In this document: in pieces, positions 35,107-44,246 of the stretch
Position numbering within the stretch: the stretch's first letter is position 1
Layout of the letters: each line of letters begins with the position of its first letter
Assembly (NCBI GenBank): GCA_027002265.1
Contig: JAMOTM010000055.1
Location: forward strand, 43,677-107,676
DNA from: Aquificota bacterium
Lineage (GTDB): Bacteria > Aquificota > Aquificia > Desulfurobacteriales > DQVG01
Length of the DNA: 64,000 nt
Direction: 5' to 3'
The notes under the pieces: model-generated
The model's database searches: none
Seen by the model: only the letters and a program-made list of their open reading frames with translations
What the model was told of the DNA's origin: nothing
Program-made: the position numbers and the translations under genes

Positions 35107-37134
35107 ATGTTTATAGAATTAAATGGCTTTAGAATAAAGGAAAATATAATTCCAAAAAAAGCATATCTGTATACTTATCTTCCTTTAGAGAAGAAAGATA
35201 AAAGGAACTTTTTTAAAAAAATAAAAGGAATCTGGAAAGCAAGTATTATTGCTGAAGAAAACGAAAAAATAATTTTGGCTTCCTTAAGTAAATTAGATGA
35301 AGATACTTTTACATTAAGATTTATGGAAAAAGTTCCATTTGAAAACTTAAAAAGAAAAAATCAAGAAGAGCTAATATATTTTCTTTTAAAAAATAAAGGT
35401 AAAATAAAGGAAATTCTAGATCAAAATTTAAGTAATATTTTAAAAGATTTTGTAAAAAAAAGTAAAACTTTTAAGTATGTACCTACTATAAAATATCTAA
35501 GAGTAAAGAAAGTAAATAATGATTTTGTTTTATTTGTGGATATTGGGTATAAAGTAAAACCGCTAAAAAACTTATACTCTCTTTTTTATTTTAAATGGGA
35601 AAAATTAAAAGAATTTGAAGGAAAAGAAATTTTATATTCCATTTTAAATTATAGATATGATAAAGTTATTTTGGAAAAGGTTATTCTTAATCCGGATAAA
35701 GAATCTATAAAAGGTATATATAACTATCTTTTAAAAAAATATAAAAATTTATCTTTACCTTCTTTGGAAGAGTTAAAAAATACTTGCCTTATAAAAATTA
35801 AATATAAAACCGGAGAGTCTTATTTAACTATTCCTAATGTATGTTACTTTTTACCTAAAACAGAAAATATCAATTTAAAATTTAGTAATGAAGAACGAAA
35901 AGAAATTTTAAAAAAGATTGTAAAAAATATACCTTTTTTGGAAAATGATTTATATAGGTCTAAGTGTTTTTCCCTTTCTAAGATTAGCTATGTAGTTAAG
36001 GATAATAAAGGGAAGCAAATTATAAATTCTTTAAAAGAAACTATAAATTATTCTCCTTTATACATTCCTAGTTTTTTAAAAAATCAAAAAGTAAAAATTA
36101 TATTTTTATCCGAGGAGAATTTAGAAGAAGGACAAGAAAAGCTCGTAAAAAATTTTTTAAAAGCTTTTATAAAAATATATAACAAAACAAAATTAAAGGA
36201 AGTTAGTTTTTTACATAAAACTTTTAAAGGTAATATAGAAAAGCTTTTACAAAGAAAGTTTAAAGATAATATATATTTTTTGGTTTTCTTTGGAAATAAC
36301 ATAGATAAGGAAATCTATGTAAAATACAAAAATTCTCTTCTTAAAAGAAAAGTTATCTCTCAATTTATAGATTTAAACACTCTTTATAATAAAGCAATTT
36401 ATGAACTTCTTTCCAAAAATCTTATATTAAATATAGCTACTAAATTAGGAATAAGATTATATTTTCTAAAAAATAAGCTTCCTTATGATTATATTATTGG
36501 ATTTGATATCGGAAATAATAAATTTGGTAAGCGATCAAAAGCTGCTTCGGCAATTGTTTATAATGCTTATGGTGAGATTAAAAATATATTTTTAAATATT
36601 TATGATACAGACGGAGAAATTTTTATAGATATAGATAGATTTTTGGAAGATTTATTTTTTGAACTAAAAATGGAAAAGGGAAAGGTTCTAATTTTAAAAG
36701 ATGGGAAATTTTATTCTAAGGAAATAAAAAGATTACTTTCTAGCAGAGAACTAAATGATTTTAATATTCACCTTGCAAATGTAAAAAAAAGACATGGCCT
36801 TAGAATTTTAAGTGATACGGGTAAAAAGTATGTTCAATTAAATAAAGATGAAATCCTTCTTCTTCCTCATACTATTAAAGGTGCAAACTCTGTTTTAATT
36901 GATAATGCTTATAAAATATATAAAGGTAATATAGAAAAACTAAATTTAGATTTCAGCTTCGCCAATACTATATATACCCTTACTAAATTAAACATCTCAG
37001 CTTTATTTGCAGAAAAAAATGCTCTAAGACTCCCTGCAAACATTCACTATGCAGATAAGCTTTTAAAACATATTTCTCTTGGAATGGATGTTAATGTGGA
37101 GTTTTTAAAAGAAGGTCTTTTATATTTTATTTAA
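35107..37134 (+). CDS. Prokaryotic Argonaute (long, catalytic DEDD type)
   Basis: 675 residues, similar in size to Aquifex and Thermus Argonautes. The PIWI domain (about 460-675) has the full catalytic tetrad D467 (IIGFDIGNN), E504 (TDGEIF), D532 (LKDGKF) and D650 (IHYADK); spacings match Thermus Ago closely. The MID domain shows Y404, K408, Q419 and K446, the YK-type 5'-phosphate pocket. N and PAZ-like regions fill residues 1-320. So a guide-directed nuclease acting on DNA and/or RNA is expected. Starts 1 nt after the ABC gene; a PF01637-type ATPase and a HerA-like ATPase follow. Confidence 0.93.
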   Translation: MFIELNGFRIKENIIPKKAYLYTYLPLEKKDKRNFFKKIKGIWKASIIAEENEKIILASLSKLDEDTFTLRFMEKVPFENLKRKNQEELIYFLLKNKGKIKEILDQNLSNILKDFVKKSKTFKYVPTIKYLRVKKVNNDFVLFVDIGYKVKPLKNLYSLFYFKWEKLKEFEGKEILYSILNYRYDKVILEKVILNPDKESIKGIYNYLLKKYKNLSLPSLEELKNTCLIKIKYKTGESYLTIPNVCYFLPKTENINLKFSNEERKEILKKIVKNIPFLENDLYRSKCFSLSKISYVVKDNKGKQIINSLKETINYSPLYIPSFLKNQKVKIIFLSEENLEEGQEKLVKNFLKAFIKIYNKTKLKEVSFLHKTFKGNIEKLLQRKFKDNIYFLVFFGNNIDKEIYVKYKNSLLKRKVISQFIDLNTLYNKAIYELLSKNLILNIATKLGIRLYFLKNKLPYDYIIGFDIGNNKFGKRSKAASAIVYNAYGEIKNIFLNIYDTDGEIFIDIDRFLEDLFFELKMEKGKVLILKDGKFYSKEIKRLLSSRELNDFNIHLANVKKRHGLRILSDTGKKYVQLNKDEILLLPHTIKGANSVLIDNAYKIYKGNIEKLNLDFSFANTIYTLTKLNISALFAEKNALRLPANIHYADKLLKHISLGMDVNVEFLKEGLLYFI

Positions 37135-37147
37135 GGAGGAAAGATAA

Positions 37148-38299
37148 ATGAAATTTTTTAATAGAGAAAAGGAAATAAAGGAAATTTTGTCGGTAATAGA
37201 AAGTGAACCTCAGCTCATATACTTTGTCTATGGTCCTATAAATAGTGGAAAAAGTGCACTTATTAGAGAAATAATAAAAAATAAGCTAGATAAAGCAAAA
37301 TACGTTCCCTTTTTAATAGACTTTAGACAAATAGGCGCAGGAAGCTTTGAAGATTTTATAGAAGCAATGTTTGAAGTAGATTACACTACAAAGATAGATG
37401 ATATAAAAAAGTATGTAAAGGATTTTATAAACTGGATATTAGAAAATACAGATACAATAAGTAAGTTAATTTCAATGTACTCAGGAGTGCCCCTACAAAT
37501 ACCGGCACCAGTTTTAAAGCTTGAAGAAAAAGAGAGAAGAAGAATAAAAAACATTTATAGATATTTAAAGGAGTTATTTATAGGGATAAGGGAAAAAAGG
37601 AAAATGCCAGTACTTATCTTAGATGAGCTTCAAATGCTAAAAGACATATCCTTAAACGGAAATAGGAGCTTATTAAAAAGTTTTTTCCAATTTTTAGTAG
37701 CCTTAACTAAGGTAGAACACTTAGCTCATGTATTTTGCGTGTCAAGCGATAGCTTGTTTATAGAATATGTATATAGCGCAACAGAGCTTGAAGGAAGAGC
37801 AAAGTATATACTAGTAGATGATTTTGAAAAAAAAGAAACTTTAGAGTTTATAGACTTTTTAACAAAAGAGCTTTTAAAAGGAAAAATAATTTTAAGCAAA
37901 AAGGAAAAAGAAAAGATATACGAGTTAGTAGGTGGTAAACCAGTATATTTAATTTCAATTATTAATGATCTTAAAACAAAATCTTTAGATGAAGTGCTTA
38001 GCTACCTTCTTCAGGATGAAAAAGCTAAGATAAAAATGTTTTTAAATTTATTAGAGGAAGAGGAGAAAATAGAAGTAAAAGATAAAATAAAAATAGTAAA
38101 AAAAGAAGAAATTATTAAAACTTTAAAAAAATTTAAAGATAGTTTTGTAATCTCCATAGAAAATGTAAAGCCTGAAGTTTACTATTACCTGGTTAAGAAA
38201 AATATATTATTTTTAGATCCTATTAATGAAATTTTAAAGCCTCAGAGTCGTCTTACATACCATGCTATAAACAGGGCTTTAAAAGAACTTAGTTTATAA
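37148..38299 (+). CDS. Archaeal-type STAND/AAA ATPase (PF01637-like) in the Argonaute unit
   Basis: 383 residues. N-terminus FFNREKEIKEI and Walker A YGPINSGKSALIRE (about 29-42), Walker B MPVLILDELQML, and a C-terminal winged-helix-like region (KPVYLISIINDL onwards). This is the ATPase family common in archaea and thermophilic bacteria, mostly of unknown function, often mobile or linked to signalling and defence. GGAGG lies 8 nt before its ATG, 13 nt behind the Argonaute, and 29 nt before the HerA-like gene, so it belongs to the operon. Confidence 0.82.
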   Translation: MKFFNREKEIKEILSVIESEPQLIYFVYGPINSGKSALIREIIKNKLDKAKYVPFLIDFRQIGAGSFEDFIEAMFEVDYTTKIDDIKKYVKDFINWILENTDTISKLISMYSGVPLQIPAPVLKLEEKERRRIKNIYRYLKELFIGIREKRKMPVLILDELQMLKDISLNGNRSLLKSFFQFLVALTKVEHLAHVFCVSSDSLFIEYVYSATELEGRAKYILVDDFEKKETLEFIDFLTKELLKGKIILSKKEKEKIYELVGGKPVYLISIINDLKTKSLDEVLSYLLQDEKAKIKMFLNLLEEEEKIEVKDKIKIVKKEEIIKTLKKFKDSFVISIENVKPEVYYYLVKKNILFLDPINEILKPQSRLTYHAINRALKELSL

Positions 38300-38328
38300 A
38301 GTATCTAACAAAAAGTAGGAGCAGAAAA

Positions 38329-40524
38329 ATGAGTGAGAAAAAGCTTGCTATTTATATTCCAGAAAGTTTTAATGTAGATAATCCAATAATGTGCACGGAA
38401 GGGGAGGCTAATAAATATAATTTTCATGGGTATTTATTTAAAATAGAAAAAGATGAAAGAAAATTTGTAAAAGATTTTTTAAATAATAAAGTATTTGAAA
38501 AGAATTACAAATGCGTTTTGATATATCAAGCTTTTAATTTGGAAAGTAAGACTCAATCTAATCCTATATATAAAGCTGAAAGAGATTTTATATATCCTGG
38601 AGATAGAAAATTTTATCTGTTAAAGCCTATTATTGCTTACAGATACGAGAAAGATAAAAAATTAAATAAAGATAATTTAGTTTTACTTTCCCATAGGGAA
38701 ATTCTTTTAGAACCAGGGGATTACTTAGAAATATTAAAAGAAGACGATTTAGTTTTAAAAGATTTTGATAAAGGAATTTCCTTAGGGAAAATATATGGCT
38801 CAGAGGTAAATAGCTTTTATGTTTCTTTTCCGGATTTTAAGGAACTTCAAGAGGCACGTTCAGGATGTACAACCGGACCTTCAGGAACTGGGAAAAGCGT
38901 TATAACAAAAATGCTTCTTGCAGTAATTGCTCTTCAAACTCCTATGGGAGCAATTATTATAGATCCTTCTCAAGAGTATTCTAAAAAGGATCCTATAGAT
39001 TTAGAAAAAATAATAGATTTATCTTCCTATTTGGAAAATAAAGGTTTTGAAGAAGTTGAAATAGAGGGAAAGGTTTTAAGAAAAAGATATTTTATAGAAG
39101 ATATAGATGATCTTTTTTTTGAATCTTTAGAACCTTTAGTTCCTCTTGTTTTAGATTTTGCTAAAGTCAGATTTGTTATAAGTGCAGTAAAAACAGAAGA
39201 TGTATTTTTTCACTTAAAGGAAAATATCTATTACTATTTTTGTAATATTCAACCAGATGAATTTGAAGAAGGAAATTTTGAAGAAGATAAAGAAACGGAT
39301 TTAGATATAAATGAGCTTGCATTCATTCTTGGTAAATTGGAAAATAAATTAGATGAACTTATAAATTACCAAGAAAAAATGAAACAAATTGCAGAAAAGC
39401 TAGAAAAAGATAAGCTTTCTAAAACAGAAAAAGAAAATTTCATTGCTAATTTGATTTTATCTCTTGGAGAATTTCTTAGAAATGAAGTTTTGACAGATAA
39501 GCTTAAGATTTTTGTTAAGAAAAAAGATGGAATTTATATAAATCAAAAAATTTTAGAAAATTTAAAACAAAATCCCAAGTACAATGATATGTTTTTTGAA
39601 GCTCTTTCAACTATTTTAATATTTATATCTCTTCTTTCCGTGTTTTATGCTTATGGAAAGGCCGTAGATAAAATAGAAAGTAATATTTTGGAAAGATATT
39701 CAAGGCAAAATGGTTTTAGAAAAATTAGAAAATCCTTAAAAAATATGCTTCTAAAATATTACTCTCCTATAAAAACAGATAGAGATAAGGAAACTATTCT
39801 TGTTTATAAAACCTCTATAAAAGCTATTATAGAAAGAATGCAAAAAGGAATTTGGAGTGTTATAAGATATGGAGAGGGGGGTAATAAAGAAAGTTTAACA
39901 AGATATTTGGCACTTTTAGATGAACTTATGACACAAGCTTATAGAATCTATATTCATCAAAAAGAGAGTAATGGTGGAATTTTAGTTATGGACGAAGCTC
40001 ACTACTTTTTAAATCCTTCAGATAAAAAATATAAAAATATTGTTCCCGAAACTTTAGGAAGACTTCAAAGAATTGCTAGAAAATATAAAATTGGTCTTCA
40101 TTATATTACTCAATTTTTAAGTGATATTCCAAGCGAAATTAGAGACAACCTTCATTACAAAATTGTTGCAGCAGGTATTCAAAAAGGAGAAAAGGATTTT
40201 GATATTTTAAAAGATGATATGCCCGAGCTTTTAAATATTCCAAAAGCTACTTTATCTAAAAATGCGCCTAGAGTTTTTGGTTTTAAAGGTCCTTTAATAA
40301 TTAGTTTAAATCCTCTTTTATGTCAAGTTATGAATGTTAAAGACTTCGAAGAATACGTTTTAAATCTTTTAAGAAAAAAAATTAAAGACGAAAAAGTATT
40401 ACAGCTTTATGAAAAATATAAAAATAGACTCTTAAGGGAAGCTAAAAAATTTAAACAAAAAGAGGAAGAAAGAAAAAAGTTTTTAATTGGAAGTATAGAT
40501 CTACCTGAAGATTTTGATATTTAA
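38329..40524 (+). CDS. HerA-like hexameric DNA translocase in the Argonaute unit
   Basis: 731 residues. N-terminal beta-rich HAS-barrel-like region, Walker A GPSGTGKSV at 183-191, then DPSQEY; an inserted charged helical segment (about 310-500) longer than in standard HerA; Walker B ILVMDEAHYF from 551, ARKYKIGLHYITQFLSD and EIRDNLHYKIV as sensor and Arg-finger region. HerA/FtsK proteins pump DNA; HerA pairs with the nuclease NurA in end resection and with various nucleases in defence. No NurA is present; the Argonaute may be the nuclease partner (inference). TAGGAG precedes the ATG. Confidence 0.88.
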   Translation: MSEKKLAIYIPESFNVDNPIMCTEGEANKYNFHGYLFKIEKDERKFVKDFLNNKVFEKNYKCVLIYQAFNLESKTQSNPIYKAERDFIYPGDRKFYLLKPIIAYRYEKDKKLNKDNLVLLSHREILLEPGDYLEILKEDDLVLKDFDKGISLGKIYGSEVNSFYVSFPDFKELQEARSGCTTGPSGTGKSVITKMLLAVIALQTPMGAIIIDPSQEYSKKDPIDLEKIIDLSSYLENKGFEEVEIEGKVLRKRYFIEDIDDLFFESLEPLVPLVLDFAKVRFVISAVKTEDVFFHLKENIYYYFCNIQPDEFEEGNFEEDKETDLDINELAFILGKLENKLDELINYQEKMKQIAEKLEKDKLSKTEKENFIANLILSLGEFLRNEVLTDKLKIFVKKKDGIYINQKILENLKQNPKYNDMFFEALSTILIFISLLSVFYAYGKAVDKIESNILERYSRQNGFRKIRKSLKNMLLKYYSPIKTDRDKETILVYKTSIKAIIERMQKGIWSVIRYGEGGNKESLTRYLALLDELMTQAYRIYIHQKESNGGILVMDEAHYFLNPSDKKYKNIVPETLGRLQRIARKYKIGLHYITQFLSDIPSEIRDNLHYKIVAAGIQKGEKDFDILKDDMPELLNIPKATLSKNAPRVFGFKGPLIISLNPLLCQVMNVKDFEEYVLNLLRKKIKDEKVLQLYEKYKNRLLREAKKFKQKEEERKKFLIGSIDLPEDFDI

Positions 40525-40537
40525 GGTTACTATAAAA

Positions 40538-41317
40538 TTATCTAAAATATTCTATTTCCTTTTCAAAATAAGAAGGTAAAGTATTATAAGGATTAGTTAA
40601 ATTATTATTATCAGTTATGTACATATATTTGCAGGAACTATTTATAATACTGAGCATATCCTCATAACTTGCGTTATAAACTATAATTGCACTTTGATTG
40701 GGGTATTTCAAGCAAACTTCTGGATTAAAATTCTGATAACTATTTTCAAAAACCACAATAACATCTGAAACACGAAAATAAGCTTCATTTGGATAGGTTC
40801 CTGGATTTAAAATAATAATGTACTTTCCTTTATTTTTAATATAATTTTTTAAAGTTTCGTAGTAAGAAAGTTTATCCAAAGAAGTTGCAGATTCGTCTAA
40901 AAAGAAACCTTTAATTTTTGGATAAAGATTTAACCAAGTATCTATGTCACTTTCAACCAAAGTAATATTTCTTGTTCCCCATTTTGTATAAACATAACCA
41001 ATTGGAATTTTTGATTTGTTTAAAAGTTTATCTATTAGATTTTGATAATTTGGATCTACATTTTTCCCAGGTCCATTATTTGGATTAATAATAATAAGTC
41101 CTTTATAGTTTAAATCAGCTACTTTCTCCCATAGGCTTAAATTATAAAAATAGAGAGGGATAAGTAAATACTTTGAAAAGATTTGAGAAGTTAAATTTTC
41201 TAAAGTAGTATTTTCTAAGCTTTCCTTCTCAGTTACATTTCCACATCCTACATAAAGAAAGAAGAATAAAAAAACAAAAAGAATTATGTAAGTTCTAAGC
41301 CTTCCTTTTTCAAACAT
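40538..41317 (-). CDS. Spherulin-4-like lipoprotein
   Basis: 259 residues. N-terminal hydrophobic segment ends in LYVGC|GN, a lipobox, so an exported lipoprotein. The body follows the spherulation-specific family 4 (GH135-related) pattern: LLIPLYFYNLSLWEKV, IIINPNNGPG, IGYVYTKWGTRN, DIDTWLNLYPKIKGFFLDE. The family includes galactosaminogalactan-cleaving enzymes of fungi; bacterial roles are unknown, perhaps polysaccharide turnover in a biofilm. Convergent with the HerA-like gene with only 13 nt between. Confidence 0.8.
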   Translation of the reverse strand: MFEKGRLRTYIILFVFLFFFLYVGCGNVTEKESLENTTLENLTSQIFSKYLLIPLYFYNLSLWEKVADLNYKGLIIINPNNGPGKNVDPNYQNLIDKLLNKSKIPIGYVYTKWGTRNITLVESDIDTWLNLYPKIKGFFLDESATSLDKLSYYETLKNYIKNKGKYIIILNPGTYPNEAYFRVSDVIVVFENSYQNFNPEVCLKYPNQSAIIVYNASYEDMLSIINSSCKYMYITDNNNLTNPYNTLPSYFEKEIEYFR

Positions 41318-41405
41318 AATAACTTAATTATACTACTTTAAATCTTGAATAATTTTCCTCTTTATAATATCATTATAATAAAATATTACTAGGAGGAATT
41401 TTTGT

Positions 41406-42464
41406 ATGAAAATAATTAAATATTTATTTATATATTTTTTATTATTTCAAACTGCTTTTTCAAAAGTTATTATTAAAGATATATATAATAGAAAAGTAGT
41501 TTTAAATCACTATCCAAAAAAAGTAATAGCTTTGGGTCCAGGAAGTTTAAGGCTTGTAGCTTACTTAAATGCAACAGATAAAATTATTGCTGTAGAGAAA
41601 TTTGAAAGAAAATTTATGTGGGGTAGGCCCTATATTCTTGCTCACAAAGAGCTTTTAAAACTTCCTATAGCAGCTAAAGGAGGTCCTAAAGATATTTTAA
41701 ATATAGAAAGATTAAAAATTTTAAAACCAGATCTAGTTATCATATCCTTTAGAACAAAATATTATGTGGAAAATTTACAAAAGAAACTCCATATTCCCGT
41801 TATTGCAATTAGTTACGGAAGAGATCTTACTCACTTTTTAAATAATAAAAGTTTATATAGATCTTTGGAAATTCTAGGAAAGGCTTTGAACAAAGAAAAA
41901 AGAGCAAAAGAGGTTATTTCATTTATAAAAAACGAAGCCAAAAACCTTTATAATAAAACAAAAAACGAAAACAAAAAAAATGTTTATGTGGGATGTATAG
42001 CTCATAAAGGTTTACATTCTATTGAAAGTTCATATTCTAAATGGCCCCCTTTTACCATAAATCATATTATATCTATTGTAGATAACATAAAGCCGCAAGG
42101 AGGTCATTTATTTGTCAATAAGGAATACATTTTAACTAAAAATCCTAAAGTTATTTTTATAGATAAAAGTGGAATTAAACTTTTAAAGAGAGATATGATT
42201 CATCATAAATATTTTTATAAAAATTTAAGGGCTTTTAAAGAAAATAATGTTTATGAAATCTTTCCATATAACCTATATAACACAAATATAGGGACTGCTC
42301 TTTTAGACGCTTATTTTATTGCTAAAGTAATGTATCCAAATAAGTTTAAAAATCTAAATATAGAGAAAAAAGCTAAAGAAATTTACACATTCTTACTTGG
42401 AAAAAATGTTTATCCGGAAATGAAAAAATATATTGGAGGATTTAAAAAATTTGAAGATAAGTAA
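41406..42464 (+). CDS. Iron/cobalamin-type ABC transporter substrate-binding protein
   Basis: 352 residues with a signal peptide (hydrophobic to TAFSK). The TroA/BtuF fold pattern is visible: DIYNRKVVLNHYPKKVIALGPGS, LKPDLVIISF, IPVIAISYG, then FVNKEYILTKNPKVIFID. It would deliver a siderophore, haem, corrinoid or similar metal complex to the permease that follows. Starts behind AGGAGG and overlaps the permease gene by 14 nt. Substrate undetermined; hemB lies 15 kb away and gives no direct clue. Confidence 0.88.
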   Translation: MKIIKYLFIYFLLFQTAFSKVIIKDIYNRKVVLNHYPKKVIALGPGSLRLVAYLNATDKIIAVEKFERKFMWGRPYILAHKELLKLPIAAKGGPKDILNIERLKILKPDLVIISFRTKYYVENLQKKLHIPVIAISYGRDLTHFLNNKSLYRSLEILGKALNKEKRAKEVISFIKNEAKNLYNKTKNENKKNVYVGCIAHKGLHSIESSYSKWPPFTINHIISIVDNIKPQGGHLFVNKEYILTKNPKVIFIDKSGIKLLKRDMIHHKYFYKNLRAFKENNVYEIFPYNLYNTNIGTALLDAYFIAKVMYPNKFKNLNIEKKAKEIYTFLLGKNVYPEMKKYIGGFKKFEDK

Positions 42465-43431
42465 AAATTATTTTTTCATTTTTCTTTTATTTTTTATAAA
42501 CATATTTTTAATTTTGTTAGATTTATCTATAGGGGAACTTAAAACTTCTTTTTTTGACATAATAGAAGTTTTATTTTTTAACACAAACAATAATTTAAGA
42601 AATATCATTTTGGACATTAGACTTCCAGAAACCTTAGCTGCTTCTTTAACCGGAGCTATTCTTGCGATTTCTGGAGCTCTAATCCAAATAAGTATGGAAA
42701 ATCCACTAGCAAGTCCTTATACTTTAGGAATTTCCCATGGAGCTCTTTTGGGAGTAGCTTTTGCAATTCTTTTTTTTGGGCTTTCAAGTAAATTTGTTTA
42801 TATTTTAGCCTTTTTAGGAGCTTTTTCTACGGTTATAATTCTTTTTCTTTTAAATAAAATAAAAAAATTAAATGCATCAAGTTTAGTTTTAGCTGGAGTA
42901 GCTATATCTTCCTTATATGGAGCTATAAGTTTATTTCTGCAGTTTCTATCAAGCGATTTAGAACTTTCTGCTATTGTTTATTGGACCTTTGGGGATTTAA
43001 CAAAGGCAACTTACTTTAGTTTAAAGGTTTTATTTATTTTTTTAGTTTTAGGATATATATACATTGAGCTAAAAAAATATAAAATTTTTTCTTTGGAACT
43101 TGGAGAGGAAGTTGCTTTAAGCTTAGGAATAGAAGTAAATAGACTAAAACTCATTAATCTAATTTTAGCTACTTTTTTAGTTTCTTTGACTGTAGCTTTT
43201 TTTGGAATTATTGGTTTTGTGGGGCTTGTTGTACCACACTTAACTCGTCTTTTATTTGGAAAAGAAATAAAAACCTTTTTTACTTTAAACCTTTTACTTG
43301 GAAGTATTCTTTTAGTCTTGGCAGATATTTTTTCAAAAGCACTTTTAGCTCCTCAAATACTTCCAATTGGAATTTTAACCTCAATTTTAGGAGCTCCAAC
43401 TTTTTTGTATTTACTTATGCGAGGTAGATAA
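42451..43431 (+). CDS. FecCD-family ABC transporter permease
   Basis: 326 residues, about nine membrane segments. FecCD signature: RLPETLAASLTGAILAISGAL, NPLASPYTLGISHGALLG, and FFGIIGFVGLVVPHLTRLLFG. The TTG at 42451 is chosen because GGAGGA sits 9 nt before it; the open frame extends to a TTG at 42433 lacking a site. Takes up iron- or B12-type ligands across the inner membrane. Ends in TAATG overlap with the ATPase gene. Confidence 0.92.
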   Translation: MKISKNYFFIFLLFFINIFLILLDLSIGELKTSFFDIIEVLFFNTNNNLRNIILDIRLPETLAASLTGAILAISGALIQISMENPLASPYTLGISHGALLGVAFAILFFGLSSKFVYILAFLGAFSTVIILFLLNKIKKLNASSLVLAGVAISSLYGAISLFLQFLSSDLELSAIVYWTFGDLTKATYFSLKVLFIFLVLGYIYIELKKYKIFSLELGEEVALSLGIEVNRLKLINLILATFLVSLTVAFFGIIGFVGLVVPHLTRLLFGKEIKTFFTLNLLLGSILLVLADIFSKALLAPQILPIGILTSILGAPTFLYLLMRGR

Positions 43432-44162
43432 TGCTTGTAGTAAAAAGTTTAGCTTATAAAGATATTTTAAAAGACATAAATTTTAAATTAAGTAAAAAAA
43501 GCTTGGTAGCTATCTTAGGCCCTAATGGAAGTGGAAAAAGTACCTTAATAAAGTGTTTGGCTAATATAATTAAAGATTATAGTGGAGATATTATTTTGTT
43601 TGGAAAGAATATAAAAAGTATACCTCAAAGAGATTTTCCAAAGTATGTAGCTTATGTTCCACAAAAAAGCTTTGGAAATGCTTTAAAAGTTTATGATACT
43701 ATTTTACTTGGAAGACTTGCCTCGAAAAATTTTTCTAAACCTACAAAAAAAGATTTAGAGTTTATAGATAAAATAATAGAAGAATTATCTTTACAAAATA
43801 TAGCTTACAAAGAAACCATGAATTTATCTGGTGGAGAACTTCAAAAAGTTCAAATCGCTAGAGCTTTAGCTCAAGAAGCAAAAATTTTGCTTTTGGATGA
43901 GCCTACTAATAACTTAGATATAAAAAATAAATTTCTACTTTTTGAACTACTAAAAAAACTTTCTCAAAAAATTTTAATTATTTCTATTCTTCACGATATA
44001 GATTTTTCTTTAAATTATGCAGATTACTTTATATTTTTAAAAAATGGGAAGATAGTAAAAAGTATTTCTAAAGATTTTGTAAAAGAAGAGGATATTTTAA
44101 ACCTATTTGATTTGGAACTTTGGAGGATGTCTTTTTCAAAGGTTTCTTTAAAAACCGTTTAA
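43431..44162 (+). CDS. FecE-family ABC transporter ATP-binding protein
   Basis: 243 residues. Walker A GPNGSGKSTLIK, Q-loop VPQKSFGNALKVYDTILLGR (FecE/BtuD type), signature LSGGELQKVQIARAL, Walker B ILLLDEPTNNLD, H-loop ILHDID. Third gene of the importer, translationally coupled to the permease by TAATG. Confidence 0.93.
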   Translation: MLVVKSLAYKDILKDINFKLSKKSLVAILGPNGSGKSTLIKCLANIIKDYSGDIILFGKNIKSIPQRDFPKYVAYVPQKSFGNALKVYDTILLGRLASKNFSKPTKKDLEFIDKIIEELSLQNIAYKETMNLSGGELQKVQIARALAQEAKILLLDEPTNNLDIKNKFLLFELLKKLSQKILIISILHDIDFSLNYADYFIFLKNGKIVKSISKDFVKEEDILNLFDLELWRMSFSKVSLKTV

Positions 44163-44246
44163 GAAAAAATCTATAGATAGTATAATATCTTAAAATATGT
44201 TTTTCATAAATTTAAATCTTTCCTGTAGCTCTCAGTGGAGGTTTTT

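Noticed and set aside
44163-44246. Replication origin next to dnaN
   Set aside because: No dnaA gene or cluster of DnaA boxes nearby; dnaN is isolated from its classical origin neighbours here.
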